This document shows positions 15,523-24,563 of a stretch of 64,000 bases of DNA, in pieces. The stretch covers positions 1 through 64,000 of the forward strand of contig NZ_LZHW01000010.1 of the NCBI RefSeq assembly GCF_001667265.1, given 5' to 3'. Within the stretch, counting starts at the first letter, position 1. Every line of letters begins with the position of its first letter. Position numbers and translations under genes: made by a program. The notes beneath the pieces are model-generated. The model did no database searches. It was not told the DNA's origin and saw nothing but the letters and a program-made list of their open reading frames with translations. Origin of the DNA: Mycobacterium sp. ACS4331 (GTDB lineage Bacteria; Actinomycetota; Actinomycetes; Mycobacteriales; Mycobacteriaceae).

Positions 15523-16667
15523 CCCCGCTGCGCGCACTGGTCGTCCCCCCAGGCCCGTCGGCGTCACCGATGATGGCCGCACTCGACGTCGTACTCGACG
15601 GCACCGCGAGCGCGGTGCTGCCGATACCTGCTGGCGATCTGCGCCAAAGTGACCTTCTCACAACGTCTTTGCGAGTCGGTGAGGAGATCGACGACGACGT
15701 CGCGCTGGTGGTGTCCACGTCGGGGACCACCGGAACCCCGAAAGGGGCGATGCTGACCGCGGCCGCCCTGGTCGCGAGCGCATCGGCGACGCATGACCGC
15801 CTCGGCGGCCCGGGCACCTGGCTGTTGGCGCTCCCGGCCCACCACATCGCGGGGATTCAGGTGCTGATCCGCAGCGTGACGGCGGGCACCGTGCCCGTCG
15901 AGCTCGATGTGTCCGCCGGGTTCGACGTGACGGCACTGCCGGCCGCGGTCGCCGCGATGGGTTCGGGTCGCCGATACGCCTCGCTGGTGGCCACACAACT
16001 GGCCAAGACGCTGACCTATCCGGCCGCCACCGAGGCGCTCGCGGAACTCGACGCCGTGCTGCTCGGCGGTGGCCCGGCACCCCTGCCGGTGCTGCAGGGC
16101 GCCGCAGCCGCGGGCATCACGGTGGTGCGCACCTACGGCATGAGTGAGACCGCGGGCGGATGCGTGTACGACGGCGTCCCCCTCGACGGCGTCGAGGTAC
16201 GCCTGGATGATTCGCGGATCGAGCTCGGCGGCGTCACCCTGGCCAAGGGCTACCGCAATCCGCAGGACCCCGACCCCTTCGCCGAGCCGGGCTGGTTCCG
16301 CACCGATGATGTTGGTGCGCTGGATGATTCAGGGGTTCTGCAGGTGCTGGGCCGAAGCGACGACGCGATCAGCACCGGCGGGTTGACGGTGCTGCCGCAA
16401 CCCGTGGAGGCTGTCCTCGCGACCCACCCCGCGATCGCCGAGTGCGCGGTCTTCGGCGTGCCCGACGACCGACTCGGACAACGCGTCGTCGCGGCCATCG
16501 CCCTGACGCAGGGCGCCGTCGCGCCGACGGTCACCGAACTGGCCGCGCACGTCGGCCTGGCGTTGGACCGGACCGCCGCTCCGCGCGAGGTCCACATCGT
16601 CGACGAACTCCCCCGTCGAGGCATCGGCAAGGTCGACCGCCGCGCGCTGGCGCAGCGGTTCGGCTGA
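15480..16667 (+). CDS. menE: o-succinylbenzoate-CoA ligase (MenE)
   Basis: An AMP-forming ligase of up to 395 residues that activates o-succinylbenzoate for MenB. ANL motifs seen are the P-loop VVSTSGTTGTPKGAML, the acyl-adenylate motif RTYGMSETAGG, the hinge GWFRTDDVGALDDSGVLQVLGR, and a C-terminal catalytic lysine in LPRRGIGKVDRRAL. The N-terminal domain is short, as in actinobacterial MenE. The start is uncertain: GTG 15480 overlaps DUF3349 by 43 bp, while ATG 15570 would give 365 residues but drop LRALVVPPGPSA, which resembles conserved actinobacterial MenE sequence. I keep the longer form. Confidence 0.93.
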   Translation: MAARRSPRRGGRRIAPLRALVVPPGPSASPMMAALDVVLDGTASAVLPIPAGDLRQSDLLTTSLRVGEEIDDDVALVVSTSGTTGTPKGAMLTAAALVASASATHDRLGGPGTWLLALPAHHIAGIQVLIRSVTAGTVPVELDVSAGFDVTALPAAVAAMGSGRRYASLVATQLAKTLTYPAATEALAELDAVLLGGGPAPLPVLQGAAAAGITVVRTYGMSETAGGCVYDGVPLDGVEVRLDDSRIELGGVTLAKGYRNPQDPDPFAEPGWFRTDDVGALDDSGVLQVLGRSDDAISTGGLTVLPQPVEAVLATHPAIAECAVFGVPDDRLGQRVVAAIALTQGAVAPTVTELAAHVGLALDRTAAPREVHIVDELPRRGIGKVDRRALAQRFG

Positions 16668-16710
16668 CGGAGCCGCCGAACCCCGCCGGAACGCGGGCAT
16701 GATGGGCGGC

Positions 16711-17325
16711 ATGCGTCGCGAGATCCACACCGTTGAAGAACTGCGCGCCATCGTCGGTCATCCGAACGAGGTCGTGGCCAACAAGGTGCGCGACAGGCTG
16801 TCCCCCATTCACCGTGACTGGCTCGCGCACTCCCCGCTCGGGTTCGTGGCCACGACCGACGCGGAGGGGCGACTCGATGTGTCACCCAAAGGGGACCCCG
16901 CCGGTTTCGTGCACGTCCTCGACGACACCACGATCGCCATTCCCGAACGCCCGGGCAACAGGCGCGTCGACGGCCACCTCAACGTGCTGCAGCGCCCACA
17001 CGTCGGAACCATCTTCCTGATCCCGGGCCGCGGTGACACGCTGCGGATCAACGGGCGCGCGACCATCGTGGCCGACGCCGACTACTTCGACGCCATGACG
17101 GTGCAGGACAAGCGCCCACTTCTGGCCCTCGAGATCACCGTCGAAGAGGTGTTCTTCCACTGCGCCAAGGCATTTCTGCGTGCCGACGCCTGGCGTCCCG
17201 AGTCGTGGAACCCCGCCGCGCTGCCCAGCGTCGCGCAGATGGCCCACGCCCTGCGGATGGGGGTGAGCCTCGCCGAACTGAAGCGCCACTACGACGAGGA
17301 CAACATGCGCACCATGCTCTATTGA
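16711..17325 (+). CDS. PPOX-class FMN-dependent protein (DR_2398-like)
   Basis: A 204-residue split-barrel flavin-reductase-fold protein of the pyridoxamine-phosphate-oxidase superfamily. The barrel includes GFVATTDAEGRLDVSPKGDPAGFVHV, RPGNRRVDGHLNVLQ and LRINGRATIVADADYFD. The C-terminal signature FHCAKAFLRADAWRPESW marks the DR_2398-like subgroup, which probably binds FMN. Nearby in-frame ATGs at 16699 and 16702 are alternatives. It follows menE by 43 bp on the same strand and may be cotranscribed. A role as an oxidoreductase or flavin carrier is likely, with substrate unknown. Confidence 0.87.
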   Translation: MRREIHTVEELRAIVGHPNEVVANKVRDRLSPIHRDWLAHSPLGFVATTDAEGRLDVSPKGDPAGFVHVLDDTTIAIPERPGNRRVDGHLNVLQRPHVGTIFLIPGRGDTLRINGRATIVADADYFDAMTVQDKRPLLALEITVEEVFFHCAKAFLRADAWRPESWNPAALPSVAQMAHALRMGVSLAELKRHYDEDNMRTMLY

Positions 17326-17445
17326 CCGGCACCTGAACACATCCCCGGGATTCGGCGTGGCCCGCCGCCGAGGGACATCACCGTGACCGCGCATCTCGCG
17401 GCCCGATCCCGGCAGCGGCGCCGCGCCCGGCCACGCTGCGTTACG

Positions 17446-17973
17446 GTGAGTGCCGTGAGACGAGGGCACCGGCCGCTGGCAGCAATGATCGCGTGCGGTC
17501 TGGGCCTCACCGCGGCGGCACCGGCGTCGGCCGAACCCACCGTCGAACCCACCCCCGAACCCTCGGTCGAACCGGCAGATCCCGCCCCCGCGCCGAATGC
17601 GACGTGGCACGGCCCGCTGGCCCAGAGCGACGCCCCCATGGGCCCCGCGGGCCTGCCGCCCGGGACGTCCGGCACAGAGATGGTGCTGGGTCAGGCGCAG
17701 GCGCCGAGCGCACCGGGCGCCGATCCCGGTGTGCCGCCGCCGCTGAACGCCTGGAACAACGCGTATCTGCTGCCGCAGCACACCGAGCCTGCCGCCCCGG
17801 GCGAGGGCACCGTCGTCGGGGTTGCCCCAGGCGCCGAGAACGCCAATGCGAGCCAATGGGACTACCTGCGACGGCTGTACGGGATGCATCGGGACGGCGG
17901 GTTGACGGGCGCGCTGCTGGGACAGGCGCCTGCCGAGGAACGCCCCGAACTGGCCCCCGGCTCAGAAGGCTGA
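17446..17973 (+). CDS. Secreted Pro/Ala-rich protein of unknown function
   Basis: About 175 residues with a Sec-type signal peptide: a basic start (RRGHRP), a hydrophobic core (LAAMIACGLGLTAAAP) and an ASA/E cleavage site. The mature part opens with a PT/PE-rich segment (EPTVEPTPEPSVEPADPAP) and continues as a Pro/Gly/Ala-rich chain, with a compact C-terminal region (NASQWDYLRRLYGMHRDG). No catalytic domain is recognisable. The start could be GTG at 17446 or 17455. It ends immediately before the convergent azlD stop (0-bp gap). Probably an exported or cell-wall-associated protein of mycobacteria. Confidence 0.7.
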   Translation: MSAVRRGHRPLAAMIACGLGLTAAAPASAEPTVEPTPEPSVEPADPAPAPNATWHGPLAQSDAPMGPAGLPPGTSGTEMVLGQAQAPSAPGADPGVPPPLNAWNNAYLLPQHTEPAAPGEGTVVGVAPGAENANASQWDYLRRLYGMHRDGGLTGALLGQAPAEERPELAPGSEG

Positions 17974-18297
17974 TCAGAAGGCTGACATCAGCACGACGTA
18001 GACGACGGTGCCTGCCAGGATGCTGAGCAGCGCGTGCCCACGCCACAGGTGCAGACCCGCGGTGACGAAGACCGCGATCGCCAGCCATGCGAGATGGACT
18101 CCGCCGGAGACCACGCCCGGCCGCAGCGTGTAGATCATCAGCATCACCATGACGCCGACCGGCATGTGCACGCTCAGGTACTTCACCACGGCGCTGTGCC
18201 TCATGGGCGCCAACACGGCGAACGGCACGGCGCGCAACGCCCAGGTGACCGCCGCGGCCACCAGCACCAGGACCGCGATGTGCGCGTTGTCAGGCAT
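17974..18297 (-). CDS. azlD: AzlD-like branched-chain amino acid exporter subunit
   Basis: A 107-residue membrane protein of the AzlD (BrnE-like) family with about four hydrophobic segments (IAVLVLVAAAVTWALRAVPF, MPVGVMVMLMIYTL, LAWLAIAVFVTAGLHLW, ALLSILAGTVVYVVLM). AzlD is the small partner of AzlC in two-component amino-acid exporters (LIV-E family). ATG at 18297 overlaps the azlC 3' end by 8 bp, so the pair is coupled. The longer upstream frame is an azlC shadow. Substrate specificity (branched-chain amino acids, methionine or analogues) cannot be told from sequence. Confidence 0.85.
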   Translation of the reverse strand: MPDNAHIAVLVLVAAAVTWALRAVPFAVLAPMRHSAVVKYLSVHMPVGVMVMLMIYTLRPGVVSGGVHLAWLAIAVFVTAGLHLWRGHALLSILAGTVVYVVLMSAF

Positions 18298-18985
18298 CGC
18301 GCCCGCGACCCACAGCAAACCGCACGACCAGCACCGCGGTGAACGCCGCGAACGCGCACACCAGAAGCTGCCCCGGCGCCACGATCCACGCCACCACCGC
18401 GCACAGGGCGGCCGAGACCGCGGTGAGACGGTCGGGGCGCTGCCGGTAGGCGTCGATGGCCAACACGATGAACAGCGCGGTGAGCGCGAAGTCCAGCCCC
18501 TGCAGACGCTCGATCGGCAGGGCCTCGCCCACCGCACCGCCGATCCCGGCACCCGTGACCCACAGCAGTTGGAGCAGAACCTGCATCGTCAGGATCGGAC
18601 GCGTGGTCCACGACGAGGCCTCAGGACTGACGCCGACGGCGTAGGCCTCGTCCGACAGCGTGTAGGTGCTGTAGAGCCGGCCCGCGACACTGCGCACCCT
18701 GTGCAGCGGGAACGACAGCGCATAGAACACGTGGCGTGAGTTGACGATGAACGTCGTCAACGCCACGGTGGCCACTGGAGCTCCCGTCGCGGCCAGGCCC
18801 ACCATCAGGAACTCCAGCGAACCGGCGTAGATGACGGCCGCGAAAACCGGCGCCCACCACCACTGCAATCCCGCGTGCACCACGAGAAACCCGAGCGCCA
18901 TCCCCAGCGGAATGAATGCCAGGCCGATGGGCGCCGTGACCTCCGCGACCCGTCGCACATCGTGCGCGGACTGGTCCTCGGACAT
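18290..18985 (-). CDS. azlC: AzlC-like branched-chain amino acid exporter subunit
   Basis: A 231-residue membrane protein of the AzlC/BrnF family. Family hallmarks are the N-terminal PIGLAFIPLGMALGFLVVHAG, AVIYAGSLEFLMVGL, the TFIVNSRHVFYALSFP motif, and YTLSDEAYAV, followed by C-terminal hydrophobic helices. With AzlD it would form an inner-membrane exporter driven by the proton gradient. ATG at 18985 is chosen from the family N-terminus; the frame stays open antisense through the neighbouring two-component genes, but that extension has no domain character. It is divergent from the response regulator, which could control it. Confidence 0.88.
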   Translation of the reverse strand: MSEDQSAHDVRRVAEVTAPIGLAFIPLGMALGFLVVHAGLQWWWAPVFAAVIYAGSLEFLMVGLAATGAPVATVALTTFIVNSRHVFYALSFPLHRVRSVAGRLYSTYTLSDEAYAVGVSPEASSWTTRPILTMQVLLQLLWVTGAGIGGAVGEALPIERLQGLDFALTALFIVLAIDAYRQRPDRLTAVSAALCAVVAWIVAPGQLLVCAFAAFTAVLVVRFAVGRGRDA

Positions 18986-19084
18986 GGTTCCACTGTGTAA
19001 CACTGCGGCAGCCAGCAACCCAAACCGCGCCTCGGCGCAGGTGATGGGGGTTTCGACCGAGTCAAATCGGGCTACCGTTTGTGT

Positions 19085-19792
19085 GTGGGGGCACATGTGC
19101 TGATCGCCGACGACGACCTTGTCCTGCGGGACATGGTCCGTCGGTACCTGGAGCGCGACGGCATGGAGGTCGCGGTGGCCGCGGACGGTCATGAGGCACT
19201 GCGACTGCTGGGCAGTGAACACATCGACGTCGCGGTGCTGGACGTGATGATGCCGGGCCCCAACGGCATCACGCTGTGCCGGGGTCTGCGGCAGGCCGGT
19301 GACTACACCGTGCCGGTGATCCTGCTGACCGCGCTCGGCGAGGAGGACGACCGGATCGCCGGTCTGGAGGCCGGCGCCGACGACTATCTGACCAAACCGT
19401 TCAGCCCGCGCGAGTTGGCGTTGCGGGTGCGTTCGGTGCTGCGCAGGGCCAGCACCCCGCCGACCACACATCCCGGTGACATCAGGCTCGGCAACATGAC
19501 GGTGTCGGCCGCGGCCCGCACGGTCACTGTCGACGGCAGGCCGATCGGCCTGACCAACCGCGAGTTCGACCTTCTCCTGTTCTTCCTGACCCACAGCGGC
19601 ACGGTCTTCACCCGCGAGGAACTGCTCAGCCAGGTGTGGCGCTGGGACTACGGCGACCTGTCGACCGTGACCGTGCACGTCAAGCGTCTGCGGTCGAAAC
19701 TCGGAGAGCATCACCGCATCCAGACGGTGTGGGGGCGCGGCTATCTGTGGCAGCGTGATCCCGCACCGGAGAGCGTCCCCGGTGACCAGTGA
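19085..19792 (+). CDS. OmpR/PhoB-family response regulator
   Basis: A two-domain response regulator of about 235 residues. The receiver domain has the acidic pocket ADDD (residues 8-11), phospho-acceptor D53 in [11 protein letters not shown], switch Thr in [11 protein letters not shown], and Lys in [10 protein letters not shown]. The C-terminal winged helix (residues ~135-230) has the recognition segment [14 protein letters not shown]. The start is GTG 19085; TTG 19079 and GTG 19097 are alternatives. It overlaps the sensor kinase gene by 11 bp. It is divergent from azlCD across ~100 bp, making the exporter a possible target. It is distinct from RegX3 at 63 kb. Confidence 0.9.
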   Translation: MGAHVLIADDDLVLRDMVRRYLERDGMEVAVAADGHEALRLLGSEHIDVAVLDVMMPGPNGITLCRGLRQAGDYTVPVILLTALGEEDDRIAGLEAGADDYLTKPFSPRELALRVRSVLRRASTPPTTHPGDIRLGNMTVSAAARTVTVDGRPIGLTNREFDLLLFFLTHSGTVFTREELLSQVWRWDYGDLSTVTVHVKRLRSKLGEHHRIQTVWGRGYLWQRDPAPESVPGDQ

Positions 19793-20813
19793 TCTGATCA
19801 AGATCATTGGGATCGTTTTGGCGTGCTCGGTTCCGGTGGTGTTGGCCGGGGCGGTCACCATCCGGTTTGCGAGGTCACTGTCGCTGGCCGCGAGCATGGT
19901 GGTGCTCGTGCTCATCCCGCTGGTCGCGACGTTCACGGGCGTGCTGGGCGCCAACGCCATCATGATGAAGTCCTCTTTCGGCCGCATCATCGAGCCGACG
20001 ACCTCGGTGGTGCTTCTGGTGGTGTCCGTGGTGACCATCCCCGCAGCCGTCATGCTGGGCCGGTACCAGGCCCGGCGCACGGTCTGGGAGCAGGAGATCC
20101 TGGACGCCGAACGGGCCGCCGAGAAGTCTCGGCGCCGGCTTGTGGCGTTTGTGAGCCATGACCTGCGCACACCGCTGGCCGGCATCCGCGCGGTCTCCGA
20201 GGCCATTGCCGACGGTGTGGTCACCGACGACGACATCCGCAGCCACGCCAGACACATCGAGTTGGAGTCGATCCGGCTCTCGGAGATGGTGGAGGACCTC
20301 TTCGAAATGTCGAAGATCAACGCGGGCGCGGTCACCACCCGCTTCGACACCGTCGCACTCGACGAGGTCATCGACGACGTCGTGGCCGCACACCGCATCG
20401 TGGCCGGGCGCGCGAGGGTGACGTTGCGGGCGCACCTGCCCGCCAAACCGATCCGCGTGATCGGCAGCCATCGAGCCCTGACCCGGGTGTTGTCCAATCT
20501 GGTGGCCAACGCGATCGCGCACACCCCCGACGGCGGCTCGGTGACGTTGTCGCTGGGCCGTGACGGTGACGTGTGGGTACGGGTCGACGACACCGGGGTC
20601 GGCATCGACGAAGCCGACCTGGCGCGCGTCTTCGACGTCGCCTACCGCGGCTCCAACGACCGGGTGCCGCGGTCGGATTCGTCCCTGCCCAGCGGCTCGG
20701 GGCTCGGCCTGGCCATTGCGGCGGGCCTGGTGGCGGCCTACGGCGGCACGCTCACCGCACACAACACCGACGTCGGCGCGCGGTTCGAGGTCCGGCTGCC
20801 GCGCGCCGACTGA
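19782..20813 (+). CDS. Sensor histidine kinase
   Basis: A 343-residue membrane histidine kinase. Three hydrophobic segments (residues ~6-27, 33-56, 74-93) lie at the N-terminus with almost no extracellular loop, so it may sense within the membrane or through the cytoplasm. There is no clear HAMP domain; a short charged linker leads to the H-box [12 protein letters not shown] with H126. The ATP-binding half has an N-box ([13 protein letters not shown]), G1 ([11 protein letters not shown]) and G2 ([14 protein letters not shown]). The GTG start at 19782 lies inside the response regulator's last codons, implying coupling. It converges on the nitronate monooxygenase gene 5 bp away. Confidence 0.9.
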   Translation: MTSDLIKIIGIVLACSVPVVLAGAVTIRFARSLSLAASMVVLVLIPLVATFTGVLGANAIMMKSSFGRIIEPTTSVVLLVVSVVTIPAAVMLGRYQARRTVWEQEILDAERAAEKSRRRLVAFVSHDLRTPLAGIRAVSEAIADGVVTDDDIRSHARHIELESIRLSEMVEDLFEMSKINAGAVTTRFDTVALDEVIDDVVAAHRIVAGRARVTLRAHLPAKPIRVIGSHRALTRVLSNLVANAIAHTPDGGSVTLSLGRDGDVWVRVDDTGVGIDEADLARVFDVAYRGSNDRVPRSDSSLPSGSGLGLAIAAGLVAAYGGTLTAHNTDVGARFEVRLPRAD

Positions 20814-20818
20814 GCCGA

Positions 20819-21949
20819 TCAGTCCTCGAGCGAACCGGACAACCGCTCGGCGGCGCTCACGTAGTCCTCGATGAACTCCAGCACGACCTCACGGGCCGGC
20901 TTGACCTTGTTCATCAGGCCGACGCCCTGGCCGACGAAGTAGGTGGCCAGCGCCTGCGCGCCCTCGTGGCCGGTGGCGGCCAGCTTGTCGATGCGGCGCA
21001 GCTGGGGTTCGACGAGCATGTTCTGCAGGGGCAACGGCAGCGTCGGATGCCCGCCGGGCGTGGGGGCCCACGCCTTGGTCCAGTCCGAGACCAATTGGCG
21101 CGCAGGCTTTCCGGTGCGCCCGGTCGACCGGATGGTGTCACGGGAGGTCGCCGCCAGCATCTTCTGCACCGTGGCCGGCGCGGTCTCCGCCTCCTCGGTG
21201 GTCAGCCACACCGAGCCGGTCCACGCACCCGCGGCGCCCATCGCGACGCAGGCCGCCATCTGCTTGCCGGTGACGATGCCGCCCGCGGCCAGCACCGGCA
21301 CGTCGCTGCCGACGCTCGCCAGGGCGTCCAGCACCTCGGGCACCAGCACCAGGGTGGACACCTCACCGCAGTGCCCACCGGCTTCGGTGCCCTGCGCGAT
21401 GATCAGGTCCACACCGGCCTTGACCTGCTTGAGCGCGTGCTCCTTGGCACCCACCAGCGCGGCCACCGGCACACCCGAGGAGCGCCCGGCCTCGATCATG
21501 TAGTCCGGCGGCACGCCCAGGGCGTTGGCCATGAGCTTGATGGGATGGCGCAGCGCGACCTCGAGCAGCTGCTCACCGGTGTCACCGGACAGGCCGCTGC
21601 CTCCGAGGCGCGCCTTCTTCTCCTCAACCGGGATGTCATGCCTCGACAGCAGTTCGGTGACGAACTCCCGATACTCGCCGGGGATGCGGTCGGCCAGCTG
21701 CGCACCCGACACGTTCTCGCCCTTGCCCTCGAACTTCGCGGGCACGATGATGTCGACGCCGTAGGGCTTTCCCTTGACCTCGGAGTCGATCCAGGCCAGT
21801 TCCTGCTCAAGCTGGTCGGGGCTGTACGCGGTGCCGCCGAGCACACCGAAGCCGCCCGCATTCGTGACCGCGGCGACGACGTCGCGGCAGTGGCTGAAGG
21901 CGAACAGGGGGAACTCGATGCCGAATTGATCGCAGATCGGAGTCTTCAC
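20819..21949 (-). CDS. Nitronate monooxygenase / NPD-family FMN oxidoreductase
   Basis: A TIM-barrel flavoprotein of 376 residues in the 2-nitropropane dioxygenase family. Seen: the N-terminal substrate/FMN region PLFAFSHCRDVVAAVTNAGGFGVLGG, the FMN-phosphate-binding loop VLAAGGIVTGKQMAACVAMGA, IIAQGTEAGGHCGEV (containing the His often catalytic in these enzymes), and the glycine-rich GAWTGSVWL. The start is GTG at 21949. Actinobacterial members oxidise alkyl nitronates or act as enoyl-reductase-like enzymes, and the exact activity here is not determinable. It stands alone on the minus strand, 54 bp downstream of the phosphorylase gene, and may share its transcript. Confidence 0.87.
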   Translation of the reverse strand: MKTPICDQFGIEFPLFAFSHCRDVVAAVTNAGGFGVLGGTAYSPDQLEQELAWIDSEVKGKPYGVDIIVPAKFEGKGENVSGAQLADRIPGEYREFVTELLSRHDIPVEEKKARLGGSGLSGDTGEQLLEVALRHPIKLMANALGVPPDYMIEAGRSSGVPVAALVGAKEHALKQVKAGVDLIIAQGTEAGGHCGEVSTLVLVPEVLDALASVGSDVPVLAAGGIVTGKQMAACVAMGAAGAWTGSVWLTTEEAETAPATVQKMLAATSRDTIRSTGRTGKPARQLVSDWTKAWAPTPGGHPTLPLPLQNMLVEPQLRRIDKLAATGHEGAQALATYFVGQGVGLMNKVKPAREVVLEFIEDYVSAAERLSGSLED

Positions 21950-22003
21950 CCGGTCAGTATGACTTGACGGGTGTCAAAAGCTCAATGGGGGTGTCACCGC
22001 AGA

Positions 22004-22780
22004 TCACGGCAGCTCGAACGGCAGCGTCACGCCGTCGTGTGCCCGGCAGTGCGCACAGGTGTCCTCGTCGGTGACCTGATCGAGCGCCTCGTGCACGAGC
22101 TTCTTGAACGGCACCAGGTTGCGTTCGAACTCGGCGAACACGTCGACCGCCTTGACACCCGCGCCCGCCTCCACCCCGGCATCCAGGTCGGTCACCAAAG
22201 CGATTGCTGAATAGCACATTTCGAGCTCCCGGGCCAGAACAGCCTCGGGGTGCCCCGTCATGTTGATCAGCGTGAAACCCTGCCGCGCATACCACTGACT
22301 CTCGGCCCGCGTGGAGAACCGCGGACCCTCGATCACGACCATGGTGCCCCCGTCGACGACACCGGGAAGTCCGGTGGCCGCGGCCCGCAGCCCCGGGCAG
22401 TACGGGTCGGCGAAGCTGACATGGATGCCGCCCGCGTCGAAGTACGTGGCGGGCCGCCCGCTCGTGCGGTCGACGAGCTGATCAGGGACGACGATCGCTC
22501 CGGGGCCGAGATCCGGGGTGAGGCTTCCGACCGCACACGGGCCGAACACGCGACGCACGCCCAGTGCCCGCAGCGCCCACATGTTCGCCCGGTACGGCAC
22601 GGTGTGCGGGGAGAACTCGTGATTGATGCCGTGACGGGGCAGAAACGCCACCTCGTGACCGCCGACGGTGCCCACCGTCACCGCCGCACTGGGGGCGCCG
22701 TAGGGCGTGTCCAGGCCGATGCTTCGCGCCTCCGGGCCGAAGAACGAGTAGAAGCCACTGCCGCCGATCACTCCAAGCAT
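22004..22780 (-). CDS. S-methyl-5'-thioadenosine / purine nucleoside phosphorylase
   Basis: A 258-residue trimeric-type phosphorylase (PNP/MTAP family) that splits methylthioadenosine or a purine nucleoside with phosphate, for purine and methionine salvage. The N-terminal [12 protein letters not shown], phosphate/purine-site segments [25 protein letters not shown] and [21 protein letters not shown], and the [25 protein letters not shown] motif are diagnostic. The C-terminus carries a CAHC cysteine pair. It corresponds to Rv0535 (annotated pnp, later described as MTA phosphorylase; from memory). ATG at 22780; it is divergent from menA across 69 bp. Confidence 0.93.
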   Translation of the reverse strand: MLGVIGGSGFYSFFGPEARSIGLDTPYGAPSAAVTVGTVGGHEVAFLPRHGINHEFSPHTVPYRANMWALRALGVRRVFGPCAVGSLTPDLGPGAIVVPDQLVDRTSGRPATYFDAGGIHVSFADPYCPGLRAAATGLPGVVDGGTMVVIEGPRFSTRAESQWYARQGFTLINMTGHPEAVLARELEMCYSAIALVTDLDAGVEAGAGVKAVDVFAEFERNLVPFKKLVHEALDQVTDEDTCAHCRAHDGVTLPFELP

Positions 22781-22849
22781 CCGACCATTGTGGGGCCGCT
22801 GCGCGATCCTGCCGAATCCGGGCGGTGGTTCGAATGGGACGATCGAGCC

Positions 22850-23719
22850 ATGGCCACCGTCGCACAGTGGATTGAAGGCGCCCGACCCCGGACACTGCCG
22901 AACGCGGTGGCCCCGGTGCTGGCCGGGACCGGTGCGGCCGCCTGGCTCGGTTCGGCGGTGTGGTGGAAGGCCGTGTTGGCGATGGTGCTGTCGCTGGCGC
23001 TGATCGTCGGCGTCAACTACGCCAACGACTACTCCGACGGCATCCGTGGAACCGACGACGAACGCGCGGGACCACTGCGCCTGGTCGGCTCGCGCGTGGC
23101 CTCACCGCGGGCCGTGCTGACCGCGGCGATCGTGAGCCTGGCGATCGGGGCGGTGGCCGGCCTGGTGCTGGCCCTGATGAGCAGTCCGTGGCTGATCGCC
23201 GTCGGCGTGGTCTGCATCGCCGGGGCGTGGCTCTACACCGGCGGCTCAAAGCCCTACGGGTATTCGGGTTTCGGGGAGATCGCGGTCTTCGTGTTCTTCG
23301 GCCTGGTTGCGGTGCTGGGCACGCAGTACACGCAGGCCCTGCGGATCGACTGGGTGGGCGCGGTCTCGGCCGTGGCGGTCGGCGCGCTGTCGTCGGCCGT
23401 GCTCGTGGCGAACAATCTGCGCGACATCCCCACCGATACGACGTCGGGCAAGATCACGCTCGCGGTCCGGTTGGGCGACCGGCGCACGCGGGGCCTGTAC
23501 GTGGCGCTGGTGGCGGCGGCGGGCGTGGCGACACTGCTGTTGGCGTTCGCGTCGCCGTGGTGCCTGACGGGCCTGCTGGCCGCACCACTGGCGGCACGGG
23601 CGGCGCGCCCCGTGGTCACCGGGGCGCTGGGACCCGCGCTGATTCCGGTGCTGCGGGACACGGGGCTGACGATGCTGGTGTGGGCCGTCGCGGTGACGCT
23701 GGCGCTGATGTTCGGCTGA
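22850..23719 (+). CDS. menA: 1,4-dihydroxy-2-naphthoate prenyltransferase (MenA)
   Basis: A 289-residue UbiA-family membrane prenyltransferase that joins the polyprenyl tail to 1,4-dihydroxy-2-naphthoate, making demethylmenaquinone. The first Asp-rich motif is [17 protein letters not shown] (residues ~57-73), with a second acidic motif in [22 protein letters not shown]; both bind Mg2+-diphosphate. About eight to nine hydrophobic helices follow the N-terminal [23 protein letters not shown] at 22850 gives the usual length; the longer upstream frame is antisense to the phosphorylase gene. It completes the menB/menE/menA set in this window. Confidence 0.96.
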   Translation: MATVAQWIEGARPRTLPNAVAPVLAGTGAAAWLGSAVWWKAVLAMVLSLALIVGVNYANDYSDGIRGTDDERAGPLRLVGSRVASPRAVLTAAIVSLAIGAVAGLVLALMSSPWLIAVGVVCIAGAWLYTGGSKPYGYSGFGEIAVFVFFGLVAVLGTQYTQALRIDWVGAVSAVAVGALSSAVLVANNLRDIPTDTTSGKITLAVRLGDRRTRGLYVALVAAAGVATLLLAFASPWCLTGLLAAPLAARAARPVVTGALGPALIPVLRDTGLTMLVWAVAVTLALMFG

Positions 23720-23738
23720 GCCGGCCGGCACGAGTCCT

Positions 23739-24296
23739 CTAGGCCGCCTGGTCGAGAAGCGCCGCGACCGCCGCGCGCAACTGTGCGGGCTGGACGTACT
23801 CGGTGATCAGCCCGACCGTCGCGTGGTCGCCACCCCGCAGCAGGGCGAGCACCACATGCTCGGCACGGATCTGCCTGCCCCGGTGGGCCAGCGCTTCCCG
23901 CAGTGCGATCTCGAGCACCTTCTTGGCGTCGCGACTCAGGGACAGGCGTCCACGGCGGCGGCGGCGACGCCCGGAGCGCTGCAACGCGTCCTCGAAGGCA
24001 TCGGGACCGAAGGACGCGTTGACGGCGTCACGCACGGCGTGCAGGTCGATGCCGATGGCACGCAGGGCCGCGGCGTCGTCGTCGAACCCGTCGTCGTCTG
24101 CCGACGTCAACCTCCCCCGCACGCCGTCGGCCGTGAGCCCGACGTCGTCCAGCACCGCCCGCAACCCGTCGTCGGCGCTCTGCAGCACCCCGAGCAGCAG
24201 ATGCTCGGGGCCGATGTCGCGGGCGTTGAGGTCGCGGGCCTCCTCCTGGGCCAGCAGCACCGCCACCCGGGCGTCGCGCGTGAACCTTTCGAACAT
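23739..24296 (-). CDS. Stand-alone Clp N-domain protein
   Basis: A 185-residue protein made of two Clp_N-type helical repeats (residues ~1-75, FTRDARVAVLLAQEEARDLNARDIGPEHLLLGVL; and ~115-180, LSRDAKKVLEIALREALAHRGRQIRAEHVVLALL). An acidic, then Arg-rich linker (RRRRRRGRLSLS) joins them. It lacks any AAA+ ATPase module. In ClpC/ClpA this domain binds adaptors and substrates, so a free copy could act as an adaptor, titrator or chaperone-like factor. It follows the HTH gene by 6 bp on the same strand and is surely in the same operon, under the palindromic promoter at 24564-24608. Confidence 0.85.
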   Translation of the reverse strand: MFERFTRDARVAVLLAQEEARDLNARDIGPEHLLLGVLQSADDGLRAVLDDVGLTADGVRGRLTSADDDGFDDDAAALRAIGIDLHAVRDAVNASFGPDAFEDALQRSGRRRRRRGRLSLSRDAKKVLEIALREALAHRGRQIRAEHVVLALLRGGDHATVGLITEYVQPAQLRAAVAALLDQAA

Positions 24297-24302
24297 GTCC
24301 GC

Positions 24303-24560
24303 TCACCGCCTCCGGTTGTACTTCTGATGCACGGCCTGGCGGCTGACACCGAGCGCGTCGGCGATCGCCTGCCAACTCCATCCCTGTTCACGGGCGTTGG
24401 AGACGTGTAGGGCCTCGAGGCGTTCCTGCAGACGCTGCAGGGCCCCGACCGCACGCAGACCGACCGCGGGGTCGATGTCCCCCAGGCGGTCCCCCAGACG
24501 GTCACCCAGCCGATCCCCGAGGTCGTCGACACCGGGGATGTCGGGCAGTGGTTCAGCCAT
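24303..24560 (-). CDS. Small HTH DNA-binding protein paired with Clp_N protein
   Basis: An 85-residue protein with a C-terminal helix-turn-helix (GWSWQAIADALGVSRQAVHQKY) preceded by a helical stretch (GALQRLQERLEALHVSNARE) likely used for dimerisation. Residues 14-28 contain a tetrapeptide tandem repeat, LGDR x3 plus LGD, which may form a repetitive amphipathic helix. ATG at 24560 is chosen because a strong promoter (TTGACA - 17 bp - TATGTT) ends 7 bp upstream, suggesting a leaderless mRNA; the longer frame to 24596 would begin inside the promoter. Such HTH/Clp_N pairs recur in actinobacteria. Autoregulation through the overlapping palindromes is likely. Confidence 0.82.
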   Translation of the reverse strand: MAEPLPDIPGVDDLGDRLGDRLGDRLGDIDPAVGLRAVGALQRLQERLEALHVSNAREQGWSWQAIADALGVSRQAVHQKYNRRR

Positions 24561-24563
24561 GGT

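Noticed and set aside
18290..20605. 771-residue minus-strand open frame reading through azlC and antisense to the two-component genes
   Set aside because: Only the azlC part (18290-18985) has family character; the rest is antisense to two strongly supported genes, a high-GC shadow.
22250..22849. Long N-terminal extension of menA
   Set aside because: It is antisense to the phosphorylase gene; menA family length and N-terminus begin at ATG 22850.
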